In this document: positions 1 to 7,022 of the stretch, one piece after another
Layout: each line of letters begins with the position of its first letter
How positions within the stretch are numbered: the first letter of the stretch is position 1
Assembly: GCA_900110395.1 (NCBI GenBank)
Contig: FODP01000002.1
Location: forward strand, 186,001 to 250,000
Length of the DNA: 64,000 bases
DNA from: Rhodospirillales bacterium URHD0017
Lineage (GTDB): Bacteria; Pseudomonadota; Alphaproteobacteria; Reyranellales; Reyranellaceae
Direction of reading: 5' to 3'
Position numbers and translations under genes: made by a program
The notes under the pieces: model-generated
Told to the model about the DNA's origin: nothing
What the model saw: only the letters and a program-made list of their open reading frames with translations
Databases searched by the model: none

Positions 1-353
1 AGCTCCTGCTCGATCCGCACACGCGCGCCGCTGCGCGACAGGCCGTGCAGCGCCGCGTGGTAGCGGAGCGACTGGGCCACCGTGAGGTCGAGATCGAGCG
101 CCGACTGCTGGAAGACAAAGCCACAGCCGGCGAGCGCGGCACTGCGCCCGTCCGGCAGTGGGTGGCCGAGCACGTGGATCGATCCCCGCTGCAGGTTGAG
201 AAGGCCTGCGATCAACGAGAACAGCGTCGTCTTTCCGGCGCCGTTGAGGCCGAGCAATAGGACGAAGTCGCCGGGTTCGATCGCGAAGGAGACGCCGCGC
301 AGCGCCGGCTTGCGGTACACATGGCTGACGTCGCGGATCTCGAGCGCGGTCAC
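1..353 (-). CDS. ABC transporter ATP-binding protein, partial (3' end outside window)
   Basis: This is the first ~117 residues of an ABC ATPase that runs off the left edge. Walker A reads GLNGAGKTT, followed by FSLIAG, and the Q-loop region reads VFQQSALDLDLTV. The phrase 'QQ-x-LDLDLTV...LRYHAALHGL' is, from memory, typical of the ATPase subunit of the exporter linked to PQQ-dependent alcohol dehydrogenase clusters. That subfamily call is an inference; membership of the ABC-2-type exporter ATPases is secure. The start is GTG at 353-351, overlapping the stop of a tiny upstream ORF as GTGA, so translation may be coupled. The signature motif, Walker B and the partner permease lie outside the window. 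Confidence 0.85.
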   Translation of the reverse strand, partial: MTALEIRDVSHVYRKPALRGVSFAIEPGDFVLLLGLNGAGKTTLFSLIAGLLNLQRGSIHVLGHPLPDGRSAALAGCGFVFQQSALDLDLTVAQSLRYHAALHGLSRSGARVRIEQE

Positions 354-433
354 TTTCCGATCGTCTCGCCGTGGCAGACCGGATCGGCGCAGGCATCATC
401 GCGGGTGAGCAGGAATGCCTGACGGTCGGTCAA
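350..433 (-). CDS. Possible 27-residue leader ORF upstream of the ABC ATPase
   Basis: A TTG-started frame of 27 codons ends in a TGA that overlaps the GTG start of the ABC gene (GTGA). A GAGG sequence sits 5 nt before the TTG. The peptide ends DACADPVCHGETIGK and has two cysteines. Most third codon positions are G or C, as in neighbouring genes, but that is weak evidence at this length. An in-frame TAG a short way upstream limits the frame, so it is not the tail of a long gene in this sequence. It may be a true small protein, a translational-coupling leader, or the remnant of a larger gene. Confidence 0.25.
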   Translation of the reverse strand: MTDRQAFLLTRDDACADPVCHGETIGK

Positions 434-683
434 TCTCGCCTCTTTGGCGTCTACTGCCGGATGAACAGGCTATGCCGCGCGCGGGTCCCGTGCAACGCGC
501 ACGGCTGTATGACCTCCGGACGCAACCTTCATTGGCGCGGGAAAGTAGCCCTGCGCGGCATAACTCCGCACCGTGCTAGGTTCTGGCCGAGCGCCAGCGG
601 CGGCGCGGCGCGCGCAAGGGTGAAATACATGCTACTTTGTGTGGAGAGGGCGCGATGATCCGCAGCGCCCGGGGAAATCGAGC
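434..683. other. Divergent intergenic region, no recognised gene
   Basis: The stretch lies between the minus-strand ABC gene with its tiny leader and the plus-strand secreted protein at 684. No reading frame with plausible codon use or a recognisable product was found. It should carry the promoters of both sides, but I could not pick out a convincing -35/-10 pair. Confidence 0.4.
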
Positions 684-1214
684 ATGGCCCGCCTTGGCCG
701 CCGACACCTTCTGACGATCGCGCTGCTCGGTGCCTTGCCGCGGACCGGCCGAGACAGCAAGGCCGATGAACCGAAGATTTTGTTCGCGGACTGGATCAAC
801 ACGCTCTATATCCGCGAGCTCGCCCGGCGCGAAGCGGCGGAGGCAGGCGCCGGCGCCCAGTTGTCGAACGAGGAGCTCCAGGCACTCTTATCCCCCGAGG
901 TCCAGGCGATGCTCGACGCGGTCAAGGACCGCACGCCCCCGCCCACCGAACCCGAAGGCCCGATCCTGCACATCCTGTTCGGCTGGGGCGCGCTGCCGCG
1001 CCGCAAAATCGAGATCGTTTCGATCACCGCCGATGGCGACGGCCGGGCAAAGGTGGGGATCAGGATCAACGGCAACTTTCGGTCGCTGGTCTTGACCGGA
1101 CGCTTCAACCAGACCGGCAAGGCTTGGCAGATCGACGACATCGACTATGGCGGCAGCCCCGACCGGACGTTGCGTGGCCGCCTCGAACGGATGAAGAGCT
1201 GGCCGAAGCGGTGA
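684..1214 (+). CDS. Hypothetical secreted protein, 176 aa
   Basis: Not recognised as a known family. The ATG at 684 follows GGGGAAATCGAGC, which contains a fair ribosome site. It opens a basic-hydrophobic N-terminus (MARLGRRHLLTIALLGAL) that looks like a signal peptide, so the protein is probably exported. The remainder is soluble: an alpha-rich segment at residues ~35-80, then a segment ending ILFGWGALPRRKIEIVSI, then beta-rich sequence with GRAKVGIRINGN and a 'WQIDDIDYGG' near the end. That last pattern resembles DUF3828-like or NTF2-like secreted proteins, which is only a guess. It is convergent with pcaB (14 nt between stops), so it belongs to its own transcript. Confidence 0.6.
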   Translation: MARLGRRHLLTIALLGALPRTGRDSKADEPKILFADWINTLYIRELARREAAEAGAGAQLSNEELQALLSPEVQAMLDAVKDRTPPPTEPEGPILHILFGWGALPRRKIEIVSITADGDGRAKVGIRINGNFRSLVLTGRFNQTGKAWQIDDIDYGGSPDRTLRGRLERMKSWPKR

Positions 1215-1228
1215 CGCGGTCCCCGCGC

Positions 1229-2530
1229 TTACTTGCGCTTCAGCTCAGCCAGCAGCCGATCCACGAACTTGGGCGAATAGCCCAGCAGCGCCGCCTCATC
1301 CGACAGCTCCTTCTCGAGCTGGCCCAGCGCCTCGGTGAACGGGCCGCCTTTGGCCAGCGCCTCCTCGACGAGCTTGCCGGCCTTCTGCTTGCCCATCTTT
1401 TCGGCCAGCAGGAAGGTCGCGCGCTCGGCCAGCACGGCGCCTTCGGTGGCGTCCATGTTGGCCTGCATGGCGTCGGGATCGACGGTGAGCCCGTGCGCCA
1501 CCTCGTCCATCGCCTGCACCGCCGAGGCGAGCGTCTCGATCAGCGCCGCCAGGGTCGGCCATTCGGCCTGCCAGCCGCCCAGCGCGCGCTCGTGCTCCTG
1601 TGGGATGGCGGCGACGATGGTGGCGGCGAGCATCGGCGCCCGGCCGGCCGCCGACAGGACCAGCGCCGCGCCGACGGGATTGCGCTTGTGCGGCATGGTC
1701 GAGGAGCCGCCGCGGCCGGGGCCGGAGGGCTCGGCCGCCTCGCCGACCTCGATCTGCATCATCAGCGAGATGTCGCGCGCGGCCTTGGCCAGCGCGCCGA
1801 CGACCAGGGCGGCATCCTGCGCCAGGGCAGCGACACGCACGCGTTGGGTGAACCAGGGAGCGGCGGGTAGTTCGAGCTTCAGGCGCTTGGCCAGTGAGAC
1901 CATCACCGGCTCGGCCTTCTCGCCCAGCGCCGACAGGCTGCCCGAGGCGCCGCCGAACTGCACGACCTGCGTCTCCTTGAAGCTTGCCTCGAGCCGGCGC
2001 GCGGCGCGGGCGATATCAGACGCCCAGCCCGCGATCTTCTGGCCGAGCGCGATGGGCGTCGCGGGCTGCAGCAAGGTGCGGCCGAGCATGGGCGTGCGGC
2101 GGTGCTTGCGGGCGAGGCTCGCGAAGCAGGCGACGATGGCGTCGAGCTCCTTCAAGAGCGGCGGCAGCGCCTCGCCGAGCTGCAGCACCATCGCGGTGTC
2201 TATGACGTCCTGGCTGGTGGCGCCCCAATGGACGTAGCCCGCGGCCTCGGCGTCGCGCTTGGCGACCTCGTCGGTCAGCGCCCTGACCACCGGCACGGTG
2301 AGCGTGGCGGTGCGGCGCGCGGCGTCGGCCAGCGCGACGGGATCGTAGAGCGAAGGATCGCAGGCCTTGGCGATGACCGGCGCCATGCGTTTCGCGATCA
2401 GGCCAGCGTCGGCCGCCGCCAGGGCGAGTGCGGCCTCGAAGCGCAGCATGTGGCGCAGCGTCGCCAGATCGGAGAAGGCCTCCGCGGCGAGCGCCGAGGA
2501 ACCGAGCGCATTGACGAGACGCCCTGCCAT
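1229..2530 (-). CDS. pcaB: 3-carboxy-cis,cis-muconate cycloisomerase
   Basis: Catalyses cycloisomerisation of beta-carboxymuconate to gamma-carboxymuconolactone in the protocatechuate branch of the beta-ketoadipate pathway (cytoplasm). The 433-residue protein belongs to the fumarase/adenylosuccinate-lyase superfamily. The superfamily signature GSSTMPHKRNP lies at about residues 275-285 and the earlier WGATSQDVIDT motif near residue 105. These lyase-fold cycloisomerases are normally about 400-450 residues. It is the last gene of a pcaH-pcaG-pcaB operon, starting 12 nt after the pcaG stop. pcaC, pcaD and the usual pca regulators are absent from the window, so the rest of the pathway must lie elsewhere. 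Confidence 0.93.
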   Translation of the reverse strand: MAGRLVNALGSSALAAEAFSDLATLRHMLRFEAALALAAADAGLIAKRMAPVIAKACDPSLYDPVALADAARRTATLTVPVVRALTDEVAKRDAEAAGYVHWGATSQDVIDTAMVLQLGEALPPLLKELDAIVACFASLARKHRRTPMLGRTLLQPATPIALGQKIAGWASDIARAARRLEASFKETQVVQFGGASGSLSALGEKAEPVMVSLAKRLKLELPAAPWFTQRVRVAALAQDAALVVGALAKAARDISLMMQIEVGEAAEPSGPGRGGSSTMPHKRNPVGAALVLSAAGRAPMLAATIVAAIPQEHERALGGWQAEWPTLAALIETLASAVQAMDEVAHGLTVDPDAMQANMDATEGAVLAERATFLLAEKMGKQKAGKLVEEALAKGGPFTEALGQLEKELSDEAALLGYSPKFVDRLLAELKRK

Positions 2531-2542
2531 GTCAGTCGGCCA

Positions 2543-3106
2543 TCAGACGTCGAAGAACACGGTTTCCTTCGGCCCACCGAGATGGATCGGCAGGCGCCAG
2601 GTGCCCTTGTCGTCGCGCTTGGCAATCAGCGTATCGCGGCGCGCCGGCTCGACCAGCTTCAGCACGGGATCGTCGCTGAGCGCCGGATCGCCGTCGAAGT
2701 AGAGCCGCGTCGCCAGACGATTGAGCACACCGCGGGCGAAGATCGAGACGTTGATGTGCGGCGCCTGCAGGCCGCCGGCCGGCCACGGCACGCGGCCGGG
2801 CTTGACGGTAGTGAAGCGGCTGGTGCCGTCGGTGAAGGTCGAGGCGCGGCCATAGCCCTCGAAGCCGGCGTCGAGCGGCAGGTTGCGCCGGTCGTCGGGA
2901 TGGTTGTAGCGGCCATGGCTGTTGGCCTGCCAGACCTCGAACACGCCGTCGGGCACGACGGCGCCCTGCACGTCATGCAATTGCAGGACGACGTCGATGC
3001 GCTCGCCGGCGACTCCGGGGGGCGCCAGGTCGGCGTGGTATGCGTTGACGATCGTGCCCCAGAAGAACGGGCCGATGGTCTGCGACGGGGTGAGAGCGTG
3101 CGACAT
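2543..3106 (-). CDS. pcaG: Protocatechuate 3,4-dioxygenase, alpha subunit
   Basis: Non-catalytic partner subunit of the ferric intradiol dioxygenase that opens protocatechuate to beta-carboxymuconate. The 187-residue protein begins MSHALTPSQTIGPFF, a typical alpha-subunit opening, and carries VFEVWQANSHGRYNHP and QAPHINVSIFARG. As usual for alpha chains it keeps the fold but not the full set of iron ligands. The ATG at 3106 lies 2 nt after the pcaH stop, so the two subunits are translationally linked. The frame stays open upstream into pcaH, but the sequence there is a shadow of the beta subunit and was not included. Confidence 0.95.
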   Translation of the reverse strand: MSHALTPSQTIGPFFWGTIVNAYHADLAPPGVAGERIDVVLQLHDVQGAVVPDGVFEVWQANSHGRYNHPDDRRNLPLDAGFEGYGRASTFTDGTSRFTTVKPGRVPWPAGGLQAPHINVSIFARGVLNRLATRLYFDGDPALSDDPVLKLVEPARRDTLIAKRDDKGTWRLPIHLGGPKETVFFDV

Positions 3107-3108
3107 CG

Positions 3109-3804
3109 CTATTCCATCGGCGTGGCGTTGCGGCCGCGCAGCACGATGTCGAAGCGGTAGCCCAGCGCCCATTCCGGCTGCGTCAGGTCCATCTCGAACG
3201 ACGCCTGCAGGCGCTCGCGCGCGCCGGCCGGCACCGACTTGTAGATCGGGTCGTAGGCGAGCAGCGGATCGTTGGGGAAGTACATCTGGGTGATCAGGCG
3301 CGTGGCGAAGGCCGGGCCGAACAGCGAGAAGTGGATGTGCGCCGGCCGCCAGGCGTTGTGATGGTTCTTCCAGGGATAGGCGCCGGGCTTGATGGTGATG
3401 AACTTGTACTGGCCCTCGGCATCGGCGCGGACGCGGCCGCCGCCGTAGAAATTGGGATCGAGCGGCGCGTCGTGCTGGTCGCCGGGATGGTGATAGCGGC
3501 CGGCGGCGTTGCACTGCCAGATCTCGACCAGGGCCCCGGGCACGGGCTTGCCGTCCTGGTCGAGCACGCGGCCCTGCACGATGATGCGCTCGCCGAGCGG
3601 CTCGGCCATGCGCTGCTTCGTCAGGTCGTTCTCGTGGGCGTCGAGGCGCTCGTCGGCGAGCAGCGGGCCGGTGATCTCCGACAGGCTGTGCGGCAGGGCG
3701 ATCGCGGGCTTGGCAGGCGCGCGGCCGGTCGTCGACTTATAGTCGGGCGACAGGTTGGGCGGGTGGTCGCCGGCCGTCGGGCGGCGGTAGGTTTCCTCTT
3801 TCAT
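3109..3804 (-). CDS. pcaH: Protocatechuate 3,4-dioxygenase, beta subunit
   Basis: Catalytic subunit of the intradiol ring-cleaving dioxygenase. The four Fe(III) ligands can be placed: Tyr104 (in GRYHHPGD), Tyr143 (GAYPW), His156 and His158 (PAHIHFS). The N-terminal HPP...DYKST...LPHSLSEITGPLL matches the family. At 231 residues it is the normal length. Only 27 nt separate its start from the divergent lipoprotein gene at 3832, and no clear Shine-Dalgarno precedes the ATG. The promoter probably overlaps the neighbouring coding sequence, or the message is close to leaderless. Confidence 0.95.
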   Translation of the reverse strand: MKEETYRRPTAGDHPPNLSPDYKSTTGRAPAKPAIALPHSLSEITGPLLADERLDAHENDLTKQRMAEPLGERIIVQGRVLDQDGKPVPGALVEIWQCNAAGRYHHPGDQHDAPLDPNFYGGGRVRADAEGQYKFITIKPGAYPWKNHHNAWRPAHIHFSLFGPAFATRLITQMYFPNDPLLAYDPIYKSVPAGARERLQASFEMDLTQPEWALGYRFDIVLRGRNATPME

Positions 3805-3831
3805 GGGCGCAGTCTAGGGGAGCCCTTCAGC

Positions 3832-5175
3832 ATGGCAAGACCGGCAACCTTCTTCGTCCGCCTGTGCGTCGTCCTCGTTCTCGGGTTGGCCGCGTGCGGC
3901 CCATCGGCGCGGACGTCCGGCGACGGCGGCACGTTCGCCGTCATCAGCGACATCCATTTCAATCCGTTCGCCTCCGCGCAGGACCAGACGACGTCCCGCA
4001 TCGGCGAGGACACCAACCACGCCCTGCTGACCTCGAGCCTCGCGGCCTTCGCCCATGCCATGGCGAACGCGGACTTCGCCATCGTGCCGGGCGACCTGTT
4101 GGCGCACGGGTTCAACGCCAAGGCCGCCGCGGCGCTCGGGGTCGATCCGTCCTCGCCGGCCGTAGCCGGCATGGCCACCAGGACGACGGTCTTCGTTGTC
4201 GAAGCCCTGGCCGGGGCGCTCGGCGGCAAGCCTGCCATCGTCGCCCTGGGCAACGAGGATTCGATCTGCGGCGACTACAAGGTCGAGCCGGGCGGGCCCT
4301 ACCTCGCGGCGACGCGCGAGGCGGTTCGACGCCTCGTGGGCGCCGAGCGGCTGGACTCCGACTTCGCGGAGACCTGGGCCGCGGCCGGCTACTACGCGGC
4401 GCGGCATCCGACCGTGGCGAACGGCTTGATCGTCGTCCTGAACGACGTGATGTGGTCGCCGCACTATCAGGACACCTGCGGGTCGAACGGATTCGCCGCC
4501 GCCCAGGCCATGATGAGCTGGCTCAGCGAGAAGCTGGCGCGGCAGCGCGCGGCCGGCGGCCGGGTCTGGCTGGTGCATCACATCCCGTGGGGGATCGATG
4601 CCTACTCGACGCTCAACGCCAAGGCCACGTCGTGTCCGGCGAAGGTCGTTTCGTTCCTGAAGGAGCCGTTCGCGTCCGAGCTTCGCGCGCTGCTGATGGA
4701 GTATCGCGAGGTGGTCCAGGCGAGCTTCTCGGGCCACACCCATTTCGACGACTACCGGCTGCTGATCGATGCGCGCGGCACGGTCGTCGGCCTGGACAAG
4801 ATCGTGCCGGCGATAAGTCCCATCTTCGGCCAGAATCCGGGCTTCCAGGTCTTCACCTATGACAGGCCCGGCGGCGCGCCGAGCGACTTCTCGACCTGGC
4901 ATCTCACCAATCCCGGCGACGTCGCCCAGGCCGCGGACTGGCGGTTCGAATACACCTTCAGCGAGGCCTTTCGACAGCCGCGCTACGCACCCGACATCGT
5001 CGCAACGCTATGGCAGGCGATGATGAAGGGCGGCGCGGTGCGCAACACCTATCGGCGGCTGTACAAGGCAGGTCATGGCGAGCTCAGCGCCGACGGTCTC
5101 ATGGCCTATCTCTGCGCGATCGGCCATACCGACGTGGCGTCCTTCACCGCGTGCTACTGCGGCGACCGGCGCTAG
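3832..5175 (+). CDS. Lipoprotein metallophosphoesterase (calcineurin-like)
   Basis: Probable exported lipid-anchored phosphoesterase of the acid-sphingomyelinase-like branch. The start ATG follows AGGGGAG by about 10 nt. The lipobox LAAC gives a lipidated Cys22. Metal motifs in order: DIHFNP near residue 37, PGDLLAHG near 86, LGNEDS (G-N-x-D, with Glu in place of the usual His), VHHIPWG and SGHTHFDD. The C-terminus has several cysteines (LCAIG, TACYCGD) that could form disulphides. It is 447 residues. The substrate is unknown: a nucleotide, sphingolipid or phosphodiester are all possible. It is convergent with the FAD oxidase, with 2 nt between the stops. Confidence 0.8.
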   Translation: MARPATFFVRLCVVLVLGLAACGPSARTSGDGGTFAVISDIHFNPFASAQDQTTSRIGEDTNHALLTSSLAAFAHAMANADFAIVPGDLLAHGFNAKAAAALGVDPSSPAVAGMATRTTVFVVEALAGALGGKPAIVALGNEDSICGDYKVEPGGPYLAATREAVRRLVGAERLDSDFAETWAAAGYYAARHPTVANGLIVVLNDVMWSPHYQDTCGSNGFAAAQAMMSWLSEKLARQRAAGGRVWLVHHIPWGIDAYSTLNAKATSCPAKVVSFLKEPFASELRALLMEYREVVQASFSGHTHFDDYRLLIDARGTVVGLDKIVPAISPIFGQNPGFQVFTYDRPGGAPSDFSTWHLTNPGDVAQAADWRFEYTFSEAFRQPRYAPDIVATLWQAMMKGGAVRNTYRRLYKAGHGELSADGLMAYLCAIGHTDVASFTACYCGDRR

Positions 5176-5177
5176 AC

Positions 5178-6335
5178 TCACGCCGTCGGTCCATCGTCCG
5201 CCAGCGGCTGGCCCTCGACCACGCGACGCCACGACAGCCGCGACAGATCGATGGAGCGGAATCCGCCATCGAGGATCAGCTCCTTCACGGCGCGCCCTAC
5301 CGCCGGCGCGTGCATCAGGCCATGCCCGGAAAATCCGGCCGCCAGGATGAAGTTCGGCACCTTGTCGAAGCGGTCGATGATCGGATTGCCGTCGAGCCGG
5401 TTCATGTCGTAGTGGCCGAGCCAGCCGCCTTTGAGCTTAATGGCCTCGAACGCACCGCATTGCTCGGCAAGCTGTGGCCACAACACGTTCTCGAACACCT
5501 CGTGGGCCATCTCCCAGTCGAAGCCGGCCCGCGGATTGGTGGCGCCGACGATGTAGCCGTCCTGATGGGTGCGCACGGAAAGGCCGTCCATGTGGCGCAT
5601 GGCGGGGATCGGCTCGATCTGCTGCTGCGCCAGGAAGTAGAACTGTTGGCGGCGCACCGGCTCGATCGGCACCGACATGCCGACCATGGCGCAGATCTCC
5701 GGCGCCCAGCAGTTCGCCACATTGATCAGCGTGTCGACCGGCAGGCTGACGCCCGAGGCGAGGCGCGCTTGCCGCACCAGTCCGCCTGAAAGCTCGAGGC
5801 CTGCGAGGCGGTCCTTCAGGTAGGCGATGCCGAGGCCCTCCGCCGCCTTTCGAAAGCCCATCAGCGCTGCGTAGGGATCGACCTGCCCGTCGGCGGGCGA
5901 CAGCGCGGCGCAGTCGACGTCGGCGAAGCGAAAGGACGGATAGCGCCGACGCAGCTCCACGACGTCGAGGATATCCACCTCGACGCCGAGCTCGCGCTGC
6001 AGGCGAACGTTGGCTTCGAGGGCGGCAATGCCGGCCGGCCCGCGCACCTGATAGAGATAGCCGCGCCGGCGGAACTGCGGATCGAACTCGACCTTGCCGC
6101 CACGCACGTGCTCGGCGAAGGCGGAGTAGACCTGGTCGCCGTAGAGCGACATCTCGACGTTCTCGCGCAAGGCGTGCTGCAGGCGGATGCCGCCGACGGC
6201 GCGCGGCGTGGCGGCGAATTCGTAGGTCGGGTCGGGCTCCAGCACCGTGACCGCCGAAGCAGCCCCTGCCAGCGCCAGGTAATAGGCGATGCAGGAGCCC
6301 ATGATCCCGCCACCGGCGATGACGATCCGTTCCAT
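5178..6335 (-). CDS. FAD-dependent amino-acid/amine oxidoreductase (DAO family)
   Basis: A 385-residue member of the D-amino-acid oxidase/sarcosine-oxidase family. It opens with the dinucleotide-binding motif IAGGGIMGS. The mid-region has DGQVDPYAAL, and the C-terminal FAD-contact segment reads AAGFSGHGLMHAPAVG. The length and the 'GGxGHGxMxAPxxG' type end match sarcosine oxidase beta-like and glycine-oxidase-like enzymes. The substrate cannot be read from sequence. The start at 6335 was chosen because the Rossmann motif begins immediately after it; the frame is open further upstream but that sequence is a shadow of the next gene region. Confidence 0.85.
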   Translation of the reverse strand: MERIVIAGGGIMGSCIAYYLALAGAASAVTVLEPDPTYEFAATPRAVGGIRLQHALRENVEMSLYGDQVYSAFAEHVRGGKVEFDPQFRRRGYLYQVRGPAGIAALEANVRLQRELGVEVDILDVVELRRRYPSFRFADVDCAALSPADGQVDPYAALMGFRKAAEGLGIAYLKDRLAGLELSGGLVRQARLASGVSLPVDTLINVANCWAPEICAMVGMSVPIEPVRRQQFYFLAQQQIEPIPAMRHMDGLSVRTHQDGYIVGATNPRAGFDWEMAHEVFENVLWPQLAEQCGAFEAIKLKGGWLGHYDMNRLDGNPIIDRFDKVPNFILAAGFSGHGLMHAPAVGRAVKELILDGGFRSIDLSRLSWRRVVEGQPLADDGPTA

Positions 6336-6387
6336 GCGCGACGCTCCATCGGCCGCCACGCGCGGCCGCGAGCAGTCTAACATCCCG

Positions 6388-6759
6388 CTAGTTGCTGTTG
6401 ACGAGCCGGACGATCGTGTAGCTGCGGCCCTCGCGCTCGACCTCGAAGCGCACCTTGTCGCCAGGGCTGAGGCCCCTGAGCGACATGGGATCGCCGACAT
6501 GGAAGATGCGCGTGCCGCCTTCGAGGAGGAGTTGCGGGATCGGGCGATACTCGAGCGTGATGCGGCTGCCCGCAGGATCGACGGCGACGACGCGGCCGAG
6601 CGCCAGCCGCTCGTCGGACGGTGCAGTTCTTTCCTGAAGCGCCTGTTGCCTGTCTTCGACCGGCGGTTCACCGGGAAGCGTCTCGAGTGCCGACGCATGC
6701 GCGGCGACGAAGATAGTCGCAGCAAGCGTGAGCCATACCGGGCTGTTCGTGCGGGCCAT
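6388..6759 (-). CDS. CusF-like periplasmic protein lacking the copper ligands
   Basis: A 123-residue protein with a signal peptide (to about AHASA, residue 24) and a small beta-barrel domain at ~50-120. That domain aligns with the copper chaperone CusF: GRVVAVDPAGSRITL, then PIPQLLL, then GLSPGDKVRFEVE. Aligning to E. coli CusF by eye, the metal-binding residues are all replaced: His36 by Tyr71, Trp44 by Leu79, Met47 by Gly82 and Met49 by Arg84. The fold is recognisable but copper binding in the CusF manner is unlikely. It lies 52 nt upstream of the FAD oxidase on the same strand. Its role is unknown. Confidence 0.65.
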   Translation of the reverse strand: MARTNSPVWLTLAATIFVAAHASALETLPGEPPVEDRQQALQERTAPSDERLALGRVVAVDPAGSRITLEYRPIPQLLLEGGTRIFHVGDPMSLRGLSPGDKVRFEVEREGRSYTIVRLVNSN

Positions 6760-6930
6760 GTCTACTCTCCCGCACGCCCATTTGGTGACAGCGAAATGAA
6801 TTTCCAGAGGCAGCGGCTGTGACTAACGCCAACGTGTTCACGATTGCGTGCTGGGGTAGTGACCGAGTAACCGACGCACTCTGTTCCGAGCGTGCAACAC
6901 CCATTGCTGGGAACGCACCACACGCACACT

Positions 6931-6997
6931 GTCATCCCGAGCGCAGCGAGGGACCTTTGCTGCGGCTCTAAAAGCCCCTCGCTACGCTCGGGGTGAC
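6931..6997. repeat. Intergenic palindromic repeat, family A (copy 1)
   Basis: Arms gtcatcccgagcgcagcgag and ctcgctacgctcggggtgac form a long imperfect hairpin in the gap upstream of the CusF-like gene. Related copies lie at 9677, 13523, 17784 (short) and 46893. Such elements occur in multiple copies between genes of many alphaproteobacteria. Confidence 0.75.
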
Positions 6998-7022
6998 AGA
7001 CTTGCCTTCAGTGCTTGCATCC

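Noticed and set aside
3331..3831. N-terminal 167 codons in frame with the lipoprotein phosphoesterase
   Set aside because: They are antisense to pcaH. The real start at 3832 has a ribosome site and begins a lipoprotein signal.
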